The notes: generated by a model not told the origin, from the sequence alone. Positions 46,336 through 58,752 are shown, counted from the first letter of the stretch. The stretch: 64,000 nt of DNA from Paralvinella palmiformis (GCA_025642065.1 JAODUP010000071.1:610001-674000), one strand, 5' to 3'. Program-made: numbers and translations.

Positions 46336-46887
46336 TATCCTGAGGTAAGAATTAATTTCTGGGAGGTTGACTGCGATTGCTTCCTTCATTTCGAGCAATC
46401 TCCTACAGACTATACTCACGTGTATGCAGTAAGCGTTCTATTTGATGTTTTAGCCTATAGTCGGAGGTCTGAGTATGGATTTTGCTCTCATTGGGTATAT
46501 ACAGAAGCCCGATTCGTTGTGTTGCAGTGTACTATAACAGTGTTCATTATGCTTTCCGGTCGAAGCATTTTTATGAAAACATTTGAAGAAACTAGCCTAG
46601 TTCTGGTTCCAGTATCTCCCTTCATAATACTACAAATTAGTTTAAGTTACGCATTGAGAAATGCTGTAACGTTATAGTTACATTCTTTTAAGATTTACTC
46701 TAAAGCATGGAATAAAATATCTAACATTCATTACTGTGTAACAGAATTTCTATCCAACACAAAAATCTTATCTCCGCTAGCCTTGTAGCAAAGTAAGAAT
46801 TCTCTATGTGTAAAAACCAGTTTGTTTGAGGTCTTGATTTTTGGAAGGTGAAATATTTATAGCATAGTAATGAGATGATGTGTTTTT

Positions 46888-47147
46888 CTCACTCACTCAC
46901 TCACTCACTCACTCACTCACTCACACTCACTCACTCACTCACTCACTCACTCACTCACTCACTCACTCACTCACTCACTCACTCACTCACTCACTCACTC
47001 ACTCACTCACTCACCACTCGCTCGCTCGCTCGCTCGCTCACTCACTCATCTCGCTCAACTCACTCACTCAATCAATCAATCAATCAATCAAACAGTCAGT
47101 CAGTCAGTCAGTCAGTCAGTCAAACAGTCAGTCAATCAATCAATCAT
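46888..47147 (+). repeat. Mosaic tetranucleotide array (CTCA, CTCG, AATC, AGTC)
   Basis: A long CTCA array passes into CTCG units, back to CTCA, then AATC and AGTC blocks. The order shows stepwise point mutation followed by re-expansion of each variant. Overlapping 94-116 codon frames encode only (LTHS)n and (SQSV)n and are not genes. Confidence 0.93.
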
Positions 47148-48477
47148 CAATACATACTCCCTAAAATATCCTCTGTTTATTACCTTTATACAGATGCACT
47201 TCTCCAGCAGTTAATTTGCATTTAAAAGATCACATGATGTATATTTTTAACTAGATATTTGACTACATAATTGCTGTATTGGTTATTTATATTTGTATTT
47301 AATATGTGTGTGTGTGTGTATTTTAGTTTGTTCTTGTTTACTTCTAACCCAGTAATCATAGAATAATCTTATGGGTCTCTATACTGTCTAACTATAATGT
47401 CTAACACTTACAATAGCAAGACAAATTGGGAAAAACTCCCGTGTGCCATTTTCCCGTCTACCAGATATGATATCTACTGGATATGGGTATATTACGAAGA
47501 ATTGGAATGTTTTGAGGCGTCACAGTCAGTGGTGATTTTGCACATGGATGAAGGTCAGTTATTTATCTCCGGTGCCTAAGCGTACAGGATCAGATTAGTG
47601 CTGTTTCTACAACCATTGTGGTGATGTGGAAAGATCTGTGACAGGTCCATAATGGGTTGGACATCAAATGCCGGAGAGCGGTAGATGATAGTCCGGCGGT
47701 GTCGGATGATTTCTGCGTCCAGAGATCCCGAAGCCTGCCACGAGGTGACTCATACTAACCGGAACATGTTCTGTGCGGCATTACACGTCATCCACGATTC
47801 ATCATTTCTTTGTGCCGCGTAACAGTATTGTAATATACGAATAATCCTTTTCAGACTGTCAGTTGGTACGTTCTTGTTGGGTACGACTTGGCTGGCTGCT
47901 AACAAAAGTTCGTCAGTAATAGACTGACTAATGTTACTCATTATGTTAAAAATAATACTCCCAGTTGTTATATTAGATCGGTCCAGGATGAAAACGTTAT
48001 ATTGGCCATGCAGCCGTGAAATGTCTCCTCATTTATTAGATTTCTGGTGACATTAAATGATGAACCGGATTGGGCATTTTTAACTGAACTAATATTGCGC
48101 TGTGTCAGTGTGCGTAGGAGGCAGTGATTTTATTCAATGGGTTCATCTAATCTACAAGTGATTGAAACATTTGGGGGTTTTACCTGTGATGGTGCGCGTG
48201 TGTGTTTATGTGTATATTTGTGTGTGTGTGTGTAGATATAAATGTTCACGTTTTCGACATATATATATCCGTGAAGTATGTATGAGGAACTGACCGAGCT
48301 GCTCGGGTGTCCTCGTGCTGTGTCTCCGTTTATCACCATTACCCAGCTGTTGCGTTACGGCGCTTCTTTAGTACAACTGCTAGAACGCTGTGCTGCAGAC
48401 GTCCAGGATGTGAGATGAAATCACAGTGTTACTTGTATTTGTAGGATGTTCTATCATTTAATAAAAAGGCTTCGGCC

Positions 48478-48545
48478 TGGCCATCTTACGTCCCAGGTGA
48501 GACCAGTGCCGGGCCGAAACAAGACAATCGCCCACTTACAGATGT
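48478..48545 (+). repeat. SINE-C 3' fragment
   Basis: TTACGTCCCAGGTGAGACCAG then TGCCGGGCCGAAACAAGAC and CCCACTTACA align with the 3' part of the SINE-C copy at 20.0 kb. The tRNA head is missing. Confidence 0.55.
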
Positions 48546-49513
48546 TAAAATAATGAGAATAGCGTTTCAGTGCATCACAAAAGGTACGTGTTTATAACAT
48601 TGAATGAGTGAGTGCCCTTTAAGGATTGACCAGCTGTTCGTGTTTCATGTGTCATGGAGATGGGAAATTGTTTGAGCGGTCATGTTTCCTTCGACAAGAT
48701 GTTATAGGCTTCTCCATTTTTGTTGTCAATATTCTACGTCGGGAGGTAGATTACTCTAGGATGCTTCTTTTGCTAAATGCTAAGAATCTCGACCTTCTAA
48801 CAGTTTTCCGATATGAAGCTTCAGGCTTGACACTTTGTGATAGATATCCCGTGGGGAATGGCTGCTATATGCTGTTGGACACCATTTAATGATTTATCTT
48901 CACTGTTGAGATAGATCAATTTGTATATCTTATATGCCTGTCATTGAAACAACATCTTTATTATGAGATTCTGACCAAAACAACAATATCTAATGCCAAA
49001 GACAGTTCGCTGATTCATAAATTATCATTATATTGGGGAATCATGACCATTTTATTGCACTGAATCTAACTTGCAGAATAAAATTTTCTGGGCTATGGGG
49101 AGGTTCCATATAAGAGTATAAGATATTTGTGAAATTGGTACAATCTTTCAGTGTTAGAGTTTCTAATCTAAGAAATATGTAGATGGATTTTCGCAGGTTT
49201 CTGAAACTTTTGGGGAATATCTTAGTACGTTTCTCTCTTGAATATGTTTTATATTAAGTGATATATATTAGTTTAGAAGCAAAAACCGTATGTGCTTTTA
49301 GCTCAATGGACTCAGGAACTCCAGGAAATGAAAATAGGTGTTTTTTATGATATGGTATCCCCGGTGTTGGAGTACTAGAATGCTCTGTCTCTACTGATTG
49401 GCTCTGACTGCTAAACTTAAATAGTTAAGAACATGAAGTGAGAAATACTGAAACTTGTTATCATTTCATCAAAATTATAATAAAAATTACACTGGCATTA
49501 CATGGTTAGATGG

Positions 49514-49935
49514 GGGTATCCATTTCAGGATTTTACTAACAACTGATTAATCTATCAATGCCATGGCACCGGAATACCTTTGTGAACTGGTATCCATTAG
49601 AAAGTCATCCGAAAAACTCAGGTCATCCAGTCAGATATTACTGCAGGTGCCCGTGTCTGGGTTTGAGTCGTATAGTGATTGTGCGTTTAGTGTTGCAGCC
49701 CCCACTTCGTGGAATAGGTTGCTGGCAGATATTAGAAATGCGTCATCTTTTGAAAAAGGTATAAATCTGTTCTGAAAACACACCTGGTCAAGGTTGCTTT
49801 CACAGGTAAATAATAGTTATCTTTCAAATCTCCTATTCAATTTTTACAGACATATTATTTGGGGTATCACTGTAGATTACTGTCTTTAAATAGCTCCTGT
49901 ACGTAAGAGTGTTTTGTAAAATATTTATTATTATA
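49514..49935 (+). mobile_element. Degenerate CR1/L2-like LINE 3' fragment
   Basis: The translation shows MAPEYLCELVSIRKSSEKLR, then SYSDCAFSVAAPTSWNRLLA and DIRNAS, followed by a 3' UTR with ACAGACATATTATTTGGGG and CTCCTGTACGTAAGAG. It is the same family as the copies at 4.9 and 60.3 kb. The SLLKTHL end is frameshifted. Confidence 0.75.
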
Positions 49936-50720
49936 TATTTTTGTGAATTAAGTCTGAATGAACTGAAATGTACATAAGACCACATTGGCTTACATTTATT
50001 TGTCGGATCTCATAGTTTTATTTTACCTTATGAATATCCAGGATGGAAAATGGATCCAGATTGCCATTTACTGAACATGTGATGAGCCAAGAATTTTACC
50101 CTGACAAAGCCCAGAACTTTAGCTGGATCCAATTAACCGATGGTCATTAGCAGTTAGAGTAAACGTCCTTTGAGACATCCGGCTCTTTGTGTGTTAAGTT
50201 ATAAGAATGAAAAGACTATATTCGGCAGAATACCATCAATCACTCCTGTAGTAATTTTAACCTGCTAATCCAGAACATTTGGGACAGGAAACGTATTATT
50301 AGTTCAAGTTAACGGAGTATCAGTAATCCAAGTGCGTATCACTGATACGGTTTTCTGGCTATTGTTTTTCTATTATTTAAAAATATTATCTTTCCCAGCT
50401 TGAGAAAAATCGAACGGACAATATATTTCTGAATCACCTTCATGTAAGTGAAAATTCGTTCCATGGTAATTAATACTTGACACTCATCATTAAAATATAA
50501 ATGATGAAACAAAATGGGGATAACGGCTAAATCCTCAGTAAAAAATGATATAATCCTCATTACTGTAATGAGTATTATATCATAATTAGTAAATGATATG
50601 TACTTTATTGATTTGCTTAACTATAGTGCGTCAATAGTCAGCGAGACTTACATAATGCCTTAATGGTCTTATTTGTTAATAAACAGGCAATTATGTATAA
50701 TTCTTGTTGATTAGTGCGAC

Positions 50721-51086
50721 TTATATGTAATAATCAAATTTATTTCTGAATCGGCTATTCCGCATGAATCCTGAACATGGTAAGTTTGAAATATGGCAGC
50801 AACAAATGGGTTTCACCTGCTTGTAACCATCTTTGCTAAAACGCGTATACAACACCAGATCTTTTTTTAGACTACACCAAGGAAAGCAATATCGGATGAG
50901 ATGCATTCCTATGTACATTATCCAAGGTATGAAAACTACGTTCGTGCCATCAGCTCCTAGAAATCTACTTGTGGCTATAGTGCCAAATCTTTTCACCACG
51001 TCACTGTTCTTGAATGGCGCTCTGGCCTGATAAAAGTGATGCCCATCCAGACTTTCAACCGCTGAACACTGACCTACACATAACAT
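50721..51086 (-). other. Open reading frame of 121 codons, unidentified
   Basis: On the - strand this frame reads MLCVGQCSAVESLDGHHFYQ, later RFGTIATSRFLGADGTNVVF and MYIGMHLIRYCFPWCSLKKD. It is the longest non-repetitive open frame outside the CNG exon, and the codons are not low-complexity. The part 51060-50770 looks most protein-like, with a possible acceptor GTCAGTGTTCAG just before CGGTTGAAAG. I recognise no domain. It may be a chance frame, an exon, or part of a transposable element. Confidence 0.25.
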
Positions 51087-51441
51087 GATTAGTTTCGCTT
51101 ATCCTTACTACTAAATGGCTTCGCTAGCACCAGAATGACAGTGCTAGCAGTCTCGCTATGTTAATGCAGCCACATAAATGGCTTGTGATGGCATAAATCA
51201 TTTTACCCAAATATGATGCTCTTCACGTCCAGACGTTACTTCATTTTCTCTACATAAGTCTTATGCTGCTCTGAATAAGGATATAATTTTGTTAACTGTG
51301 TAATTTTATCGGGAAATGAACATTATTTGTTCATAGCAAAATCTGTTTATTTATACTGAAATGTGTTGATGATAAATGTCTCCCATCACCGTAAACATCG
51401 TTTATTGTATATATGCTTTTAACGGAGAAAATTAGGCATTT

Positions 51442-51448
<7 letters not shown>

Positions 51449-51504
<56 letters not shown>
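51449..51504. repeat. (AT)n microsatellite
   Basis: About 27 AT units. Confidence 0.95.
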
Positions 51505-51508
<4 letters not shown>

Positions 51509-52016
51509 GGTATTGATTCAATGATATAAGTTTCTGTCTTTAATGGAAAAGTGTGGGGGCGGGGTTTAAAGAGGCTGTGGAAATCTATACTTCATCACCT
51601 ATGCCCCTATATGGATGTATTATATTAAGAACCTCCCCATACAACCACATACATGTATTATATCAGGACAATATCCCCCAGGGTAATGCTTCCATTAGAC
51701 AGTATCTCTCCACCCCAAAAACAAAATCTACAACTAACCTAAACTTATAATAACTAGTACTTAACTCTTACAATATCCTGGATTACTGGAACACTTTTAT
51801 ATAGATATCCATATCATGTAATGTAAAAATGTGCTACTTTTGACTTTTGTCATGTCAAGTCACTTTTTTATTTCATGCAGATAAGCTTAAATACAGTTAC
51901 AGCATTGATACACAATAAATTTTTGATGCTTAGTATATTAGTCTGTAAGCAGAAAGAAATCTGATAAAAACCTGTATTTTTTTATATGCCTATCAGTACT
52001 ATTATGTAATATCTTT

Positions 52017-52021
52017 CTCTC

Positions 52022-52052
<31 letters not shown>

Positions 52053-52097
52053 CTGACTCTCTCTCGTTCTCTCTCTCTATTCGTTTGATCTAGTTAA

Positions 52098-52133
<36 letters not shown>

Positions 52134-52139
52134 CATCTA

Positions 52140-52198
<59 letters not shown>

Positions 52199-52199
52199 T
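52017..52199. repeat. (GT)n, (CT)n, (TA)n cluster
   Basis: Separate GT, CT and TA tracts occur within 180 bp, followed by a short AATC run. Confidence 0.95.
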
Positions 52200-52556
52200 T
52201 TAGTCAGTAAATCAATCAATCAATCAACCACTTTCTCGTTATGCCATAATTAATAAGATCAATTTACAAAACTAGACCTTTTTCACTTGTGTGCTTCCCT
52301 TCATACATGAACTTCGTAAGCATGTTGTGTGGCAAGAAGTTCAATTTTTGTGATAAATGCATTCTTAGAAAAAGTATTTTGGCACAACAATGACCACAAA
52401 AAGAGATAAAATCATTACTATCAGCCACCACTAATTATCCTCAAAATTCACCCTTGTTTTCATTAAAAGGGTTGCTTGCCTTTAGAAAAAACAGAACAAT
52501 CCATTCAGTTGCTTGGGATGTTTTGTTTTAAAAATTCAACTCTTAATCATAACTTT

Positions 52557-52748
52557 GTACTGGAAAAATGTATACTCACACTCAAAGCTTTTCTTTGTGT
52601 CATAGCATTTTCTTATTAAAACTGAATCTATATAAACAAAAGCAAATGTGCGTGTTTGTTTGCAAAATATTCTGACAAAAAGGTTTTAATTAGAAAATGT
52701 TATGACACAAAGAAAAGCTTTGAGTGCGAGTATTCATTTTTCCAGTAC
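52557..52748. mobile_element. Inverted-repeat element, MITE or foldback-like
   Basis: Two 66-bp arms (52557-52622 and 52683-52748) are reverse complements at 62 of 66 positions and are separated by a 60-bp AT-rich loop. Arms begin GTACTGGAAAAATG and include CTCAAAGCTTTTCTTTGTG. GTAC at both outer edges could be a 4-bp target duplication or part of the repeat. There is no ORF. The form fits a non-autonomous DNA transposon or foldback element; the superfamily is not known. A transcript would form a long hairpin. Confidence 0.75.
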
Positions 52749-53472
52749 ATTGGCTGGGACTTTCACACTTCGACAGTAAATAATGAAGATGACATCTACA
52801 TCAGCTAGAATGAAGTGGACTACTATATAAAAGCTTCATTCTATCTTCTAATTAGATGATAAGCAATTAATTTCACATTCAATTTAGGACACTATTTTCC
52901 CCGAAGATGGCTTCAGCAGTAAAGTAGTTTTCAGTGGGCAAGGGAATCCAGTTACCTTGGTTGGACAAATCAGTGATGTTGTCCAAATCTCTTCCTTCAA
53001 GATCATAAGTATCCATGAAAAGAGCAGTCATAATCAGATTCCCCATACTCAATCCATTCAGCCATTCTGACATCATGAACAACTTTACAATTCGCAGTTT
53101 TCAAGACTACTCACTTCCAGTCATCTTCAAATTCTATAATATTTGCTTAAAAAAAATTAAATTACGCTTTTTTATTAATCTAAACCCTTAGTTACATGAA
53201 GGCCCAAGTAGCCCTCCGCAGCACCAACCTTTCAACTCGTACTGGGGCGCGGCTTTAAATCTTGTACTGTCATATACTGTGACTACTTAAAACAGTCAGA
53301 TTATATGACAGGATGACTGTTTTATTGCATTAGCTTCAGATCATTCTATAAAGAGAAAACTTAAATAATCTGATATAGCTATCAGTTGATTGGGAATCGT
53401 TATTACAAAACACGTGACTGCTCAATAATTTCTCCATTAACTATTTCATGAGCATTTAAGGTGTATTTTCTC

Positions 53473-53479
<7 letters not shown>

Positions 53480-53505
<26 letters not shown>
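53480..53505. repeat. (CA)n microsatellite
   Basis: About 13 CA units. Confidence 0.95.
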
Positions 53506-53506
<1 letters not shown>

Positions 53507-53813
53507 ATTTATTATTAGATTATGCTGTTGTATATGTGTCCCTCTCCTACGTCAGACATGAAACAATTTCACAAGCTTTAGATTGCAATTCAATAAGTTT
53601 CATCTAGAAAAATGTGAAATAATTAGTGCTTTTATTAAGGTGGTCATAATTTTGAGGTTGGCTAAGGTGAAACAAAAACTAATCAAAACACAACAGGCAG
53701 GTTGAGAAATGTGGAAACCATTTCCGTTTTGTTAAGTATACAAGGTTTAGTCTGTGTTATTGTCACCAATATTATTATTATCATCATCATCAGTCAAGTG
53801 GAACTAATGACTT

Positions 53814-53891
53814 ACAAATGTCCACTCACTGTAAGTTTCCGTCTGTTTGTCTTCAATACAAATGTCCACTCACTGTAAGTTTGTCTTCAAT
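53814..53891 (+). repeat. Recent tandem duplication (44 bp and 34 bp)
   Basis: ACAAATGTCCACTCACTGTA to GTCTTCAAT occurs twice head to tail. The first copy carries ten extra bases (CCGTCTGTTT), themselves partly a local repeat of GTTT. Otherwise the copies are identical. Confidence 0.9.
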
Positions 53892-54096
53892 ACCTGCCAT
53901 AAATTGTTACGCCAAACATGACCCCAAAAAATATGGGCCTTAAAAAGTGACAACTTTTACCAACGTTATGCCAAACCACTAAACCACTAAATTTCACTCC
54001 ATACGTTGGTGCATTTAAGGGATATGTTGCTTATTCTTTATCTCTGAAATTATTCACTTAAACTGAAATTGAGATGCCTTCTCTTCAATGAACATT

Positions 54097-54109
54097 TTGA
54101 GAGAGATAG

Positions 54110-54167
<58 letters not shown>
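54097..54167. repeat. (GATA)n(GA)n tract
   Basis: About six GATA units, then about 19 GA units. Confidence 0.95.
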
Positions 54168-54170
<3 letters not shown>

Positions 54171-54366
54171 CCCCACTTGAAGTTAGGTTTGATTTTCGCC
54201 GGATCCCGTTTAAATGTAACGTTGCTATGTTTACGACTGGAACACGACGAAATGGCTCTGTAGTTCATTAGCAGCCAAGAACCACACGACCAGAAGTGAT
54301 TCACTGTGATGAGCAGCCGCAGTTATTGGATGGTCTATTCTAATTCATTAATGATAGCCCGTTCGG

Positions 54367-54375
54367 TATATAAAG
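54367..54375 (+). promoter_or_regulatory. TATA box, probable CNG channel promoter
   Basis: TATATAAAG lies about 31 bp upstream of an initiator-like TCACTGA (A at 54398). It is 204 bp upstream of a consensus donor (54571) and in the right place and direction for the CNG gene whose coding exon begins at 56176. The promoter call is inference from motif spacing. Confidence 0.45.
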
Positions 54376-54397
54376 TAGCTGACCTCAAAAGACAGTC

Positions 54398-54570
54398 ACT
54401 GAGCACCTTTGCTGTTGTCATTCAGCTGCGATACCAGCCAGCTTTCTGTGGACGTTCCTATTTTCATCACCACCTCAGCGTCATAGATCTATATATTAAC
54501 GCTCGCTACAGCGGCTAGAGTTTGTTATAAAACAAATCACAATCGGAGATATAGCTCTAGGCTGATCAGG
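54398..54570 (+). other. Probable non-coding first exon of the CNG channel gene
   Basis: The segment from the predicted start site to CTGATCAGG at 54570 is followed by GTGAGT. The only upstream open frame with an ATG begins before the TATA box, so the exon would be 5' UTR. Splicing to the acceptor at 56038 would remove a 1,468-bp intron. No coding evidence bears on it, so confidence is moderate. Confidence 0.4.
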
Positions 54571-54847
54571 GTGAGTAAATAATCATCTATCTAACTTAAA
54601 ACTGTACAAATTGTGTGTGATTGTTCACTTGCGGTCATGTATAGGGCTGGATATTGACGTCATTTAAAAAAAGATGTTCCACCATATTTAGATAAAACCA
54701 ACATGTTAAATATTCAGCAAGTTAATTATTAATACACAGTTGCATATGCTTATGTGTAGACTAATATTTGGCGGTCTAAAGTAGTTTGTTTGCTAAGTTT
54801 GATGTGTATTTTTTTTATAGTAACTCTCAGAGAAGTCAAACACTGAC

Positions 54848-54850
<3 letters not shown>

Positions 54851-54904
<54 letters not shown>
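54851..54904. repeat. (AT)n microsatellite
   Basis: About 27 AT units inside the predicted first CNG intron. Confidence 0.95.
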
Positions 54905-54907
<3 letters not shown>

Positions 54908-55241
54908 CACAGACAATGCTGACAGTATGTATGGGTTTTTGTTTGTTCCACATGAGGTTTGGTTAATTTCATTGAATGTCTGAATACATATGTCCACTCA
55001 CTTTAAATAAACACTTATCGTTGAAAAACTGAATACACTGTTAGATAAGGAGTTCTGTATGAAAATTATTTGTCAAAAAAAAAACCATAAGTTGTAAGAG
55101 GGCAAAATTAGAAATTATATACTTAATCTCACAATTAGTTCCAGCTTACTGGCACGTATGATTGCATTTAATAAACTGAAAACTTGTTAATTGTATGTCA
55201 TAATTATGGGTTGTGTACAAATGTCCTCTGTTGACAGAGTG

Positions 55242-55242
55242 T

Positions 55243-55318
<76 letters not shown>

Positions 55319-55320
55319 CT

Positions 55321-55349
<29 letters not shown>
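55242..55349. repeat. (GT)n(GA)n tract
   Basis: GT units, then two GA tracts split by CTCT, inside the predicted first CNG intron. Confidence 0.95.
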
Positions 55350-55351
<2 letters not shown>

Positions 55352-55853
55352 GTTCAAGGCAATACTAGTATTATATTGATTATTTTTGTGTCACTCACAT
55401 TATATGTAATAAGTTAGACTCTGCCAGAAATGTAAATCATATTATAACCAGTTGTTGTGGCAGAATCCTTCCTTGTAAAGGCTAATTCAGTTCTTGTTGT
55501 TAAGCTGTGCGAAGCAATCAGAGAACAATATTGATATATGTGATATTGGATAGAGAGTGACATTCAGTAGTTATTCTTCCTAAATATATGCATTGACTAG
55601 GGACATAAGCTTTGTGTACCTAAGGTATGTTAACTATATTTGATATTTGCTTTAGCCTTTATCGGTGGATTTACCACTTTTAGGTTACACTGTCAAATAT
55701 ACTGATAGCTGGAATGAAATAAATCATATCCAGTATGACTGAAACGTATTCATTTATCTGACAGCTGACAAAATACCAAAAATAAGTCAGTATTATCAAA
55801 CTTTTAATTTAACTACACAGATTGTCAGCGACACAAAATTCCAATAATTGTAC

Positions 55854-55856
<3 letters not shown>

Positions 55857-55915
<59 letters not shown>

Positions 55916-55950
55916 GTCATACCATTGTGAGTAATGTACTTATTCTACTG

Positions 55951-55981
<31 letters not shown>

Positions 55982-55982
55982 C
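55857..55982. repeat. (AT)n and (CTA)n tracts before the CNG exon
   Basis: About 27 AT units, then about 14 TAC/CTA units at 55938-55982. They lie within 60-180 bp of the splice acceptor at 56038. Confidence 0.95.
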
Positions 55983-56175
55983 AGCACTAATAATATTAAT
56001 TTATAACAATAACAATAACATTTCTACTTTTGTTTCAGACTATCACATTATGGACTGTGCTCATTATTTTTGAGGATACAGCATCATTGCTGTGTGGAGT
56101 ATATTTAACTGGACCGAAACTGGGGAATGGATTTTCTGATTAGCTATTTAAACCGAGTGATATTCACTCGCTAAC

Positions 56176-57398
56176 ATGGAGGCAAGGTACGCAGCTCATG
56201 GCGTTCCAAGCATCAGAATTGAACCAGAGTCCTCTTCGTCGGCCTCACTGCCCGTCGCCACTCAGCACGATGTATGTCAGGATCAGTACAATAACATAGA
56301 AGAATCGGCATCTAGATGTTACACTCAGCCAATGTTGGGACCAAATCATTCCGAGAAATCAGCCTGTAACAGTGAGAGAAGTGGCCTGATGAAACGTAAG
56401 AATCGGCCACCACAGGTTCTGGAGTTAAGAAGTCCAGGCAGCGACACCGACCAGGAAACATCGGACTTCCTCAAACCACCATCAGACCTGATCACGAATG
56501 AAAATTTCAACAGAACAAATTACAGTTCCAACTCGAAATGGCAAAAACTCCGCACGACGGTGAAGACTGTTGGCGCGGTGAAGTCGACATCTTCCAGGAA
56601 GAGCCGGAAACAAACTCTGGAGAGACAGGACTCGTTCCTGAAGAGATTCTCTACCAGACACTACGGTTTCACCAATCCAGTTGTCGACAGCGAACACCAA
56701 TCAGTTGATCATTCCAATGTACACGTTAGGACTACGATAAAAAGACACAGGTCGGTGATCCATCCGGATGAAAACTTCATGTTCTACTGGCTGTCCATTA
56801 TAACAATGGCTGTTCTTTATAACGTCTGGACGTGTATAGCGAGACAAGCATTCCGCGATATCATAAACGGCTACGAAATGGTGTGGTTCATAACAGATGC
56901 TCTTTGTGATTTCATATATTTGATAGACATCCTTGTCCAACTCCGAACTGGTTACCTAGAAAGAGGCCTTATCGTGTACGATTCGAAAAAGCTGGCCCAA
57001 CATTATGTACGTTCGCGCTTCTTTGTAGTGGATATGCTGGCTATATTTCCACTGGATCTCGTACAGTTCTTCATAGGAATACATCCCGTGATACGTTTTC
57101 CACGTTTTCTGAAAATCTACAGAACATACCGCTTTGTCTATATCGTTGAGACCAGAACCTCGTATCCAAATTTTTGGAGAGTGCTGAACCTATCACATAT
57201 CCTTTTCCTTGGCTCTCACTGGTTTGCGGCTTTCTACTTCATGATTTCAAAGGCAGAAGGATTCGAAGGGACATGGGGATATCCAAAACCGATTGGAGAA
57301 TTTGCGTCAGTGACCAGAAAGTATCTTAAGTCACTCTACTGGTCGACCTTGACGCTGACAACTATTGGAGATCTTCCGCCACCCGAGTCCAACTGGGA
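56176..57398 (+). CDS. Cyclic nucleotide-gated cation channel, alpha-type, 5' coding exon (N-terminus to pore)
   Basis: The exon begins after the acceptor TTTTGTTTCAG (56038), with 137 nt of 5' UTR before ATG at 56176 (context ACATGG). It ends at 57398 in phase 2 before the donor GTGAGT. Its 407 full codons give a Ser-rich, basic, disordered N-terminus (1-195), S1 (about 201-222), S2 (234-257), S3 (281-301), S4 with spaced basics IRFPRFLKIYRTYRF (306-320), then VETRTSYPNFWRV, S5 (335-357) and the pore KSLYWSTLTLTTIGDLPPPE (385-404). ETRTSYPN, HW.A..YF.ISK and YWSTLTLTTIG are signatures of animal CNG channels: membrane tetramers passing Na+/Ca2+ when cGMP or cAMP binds. The pore position usually Glu in alpha subunits is Asp399. 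S6, C-linker and nucleotide-binding domain lie beyond the window. HCN or EAG channels are unlikely because the filter is not GYG. Confidence 0.93.
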
Positions 57399-58730
57399 GT
57401 GAGTATTCAGATATTACAGATACATATTGAAGTGCTAAGTATGAAATGAATATCATTCAGCACGATGTAGCTAATTTATTCCATTACTCTGTAGAATACG
57501 TGTTCCCTTTTCATGTTGTGCGCTATGCATAATTTGATAGATTGCTGTCCATTCACTGTCTGCACGCTGTCATGTGCTATTTGTCTATTTTTATTTTATT
57601 ATTTTCACACTGATAATGTGAACTAGCATTCTTGTTTCACACCTTCGCTCTACGCAAAATTTATTAGTTAACATTTTCGTTGAGATCGAAGTGTTAGTCA
57701 TTGAAAGCAATTTCAACTTATCCCCCTTATATTGTAATAATCGTTATTACACAATGTAATCATTCTAAAGCAATGAAAATTCGCCTCTATATATCAATGA
57801 ATATCTTGATATCACACAGTTTAAGCAAAGACTTTTAGAATAAGGCAGTGAAGAATATGTTTCACAGCGCATCATATATGTAAATTGTTTTCTACAAATT
57901 ATCATACTGTATTTGTATCTGATAGGTAATGGGGCCACTAAATTTAAAGATATTTACGATTTCCATGAAACTTCCATAAGCAGGGATTATCATGTTTTCC
58001 TGCTGATTGGGGTTTATATCGACACAAATGACCACTATCCTCACCAAATTTGCAGATTTTAAAGCTCTAAGTAAATAGTGGCAACACAACAACACATCTA
58101 GATAAATACTTCCATTTTTAATATGATGACTCTTCACTTTTAACACTTAAAAAAATGCCACTCCTTCATTTGTTTTCATTATTAATTTTTTTTTTTGTAA
58201 TTTAGATGTCCATGAAGTATTTGTATAACTACATTAAGAATATATATAATCTACTTTCATGATAAATATCATGAACCAGTAAATAGGAATGCTAGGTAGC
58301 AAAGTTATGAAGAATTAGGTGTAATTATTTTGAGAATATTTATGGAACACGCTGGTAGCTGGACTAAACGTTGTAAGCAATTTCTGATCATAATATTATA
58401 CACATTTAACTCTTAAAGTATTGTAATGTGCACAGCATGTGAGAATTGTTCATTCTTCATACAATGTTGCAGAAACCCATGTTAGAACGCTGAAAATATT
58501 TTTTGCAAAAGTTAGGCTTACTTATTTATATTCAGACATGTTATGCTGACAACTTGTAGACACACGCGCGCGCGCACACACACGCACAGAGGAGGAGGTA
58601 TAGAGTTATTAATAACAACAGAAATCACGACAGAAATAATTAATCAAAATATAATAACAGATATTCAGAATTATTTTGTATTTAATGTTTAACGTAAAAT
58701 AATTTTAGTGGTTCAGTTTAGTAACTCTCT
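57399..58730 (+). other. CNG channel intron, no feature seen
   Basis: AT-rich sequence after the donor at 57399. I searched by eye for an exon continuing the pore into S6 (a VFVVVDFL-like pattern) and found none here or in the rest of the window, so this intron probably exceeds 6.6 kb. Confidence 0.5.
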
Positions 58731-58731
58731 C

Positions 58732-58752
58732 CTCCCTCTCTCCCCCTCTCTC

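Noticed and set aside
46875..47225. 116- and 94-codon frames of (LTHS)n and (SQSV)n
   Set aside because: They are translations of tetranucleotide repeats; no start context, splice site or domain supports a protein.
52879..53082. - strand frame of 67 codons (WLNGLSMGNLIMTALFMDTY...)
   Set aside because: It reads like protein but matches no family I know, and no splice sites or neighbouring exons were found; too weak to list.
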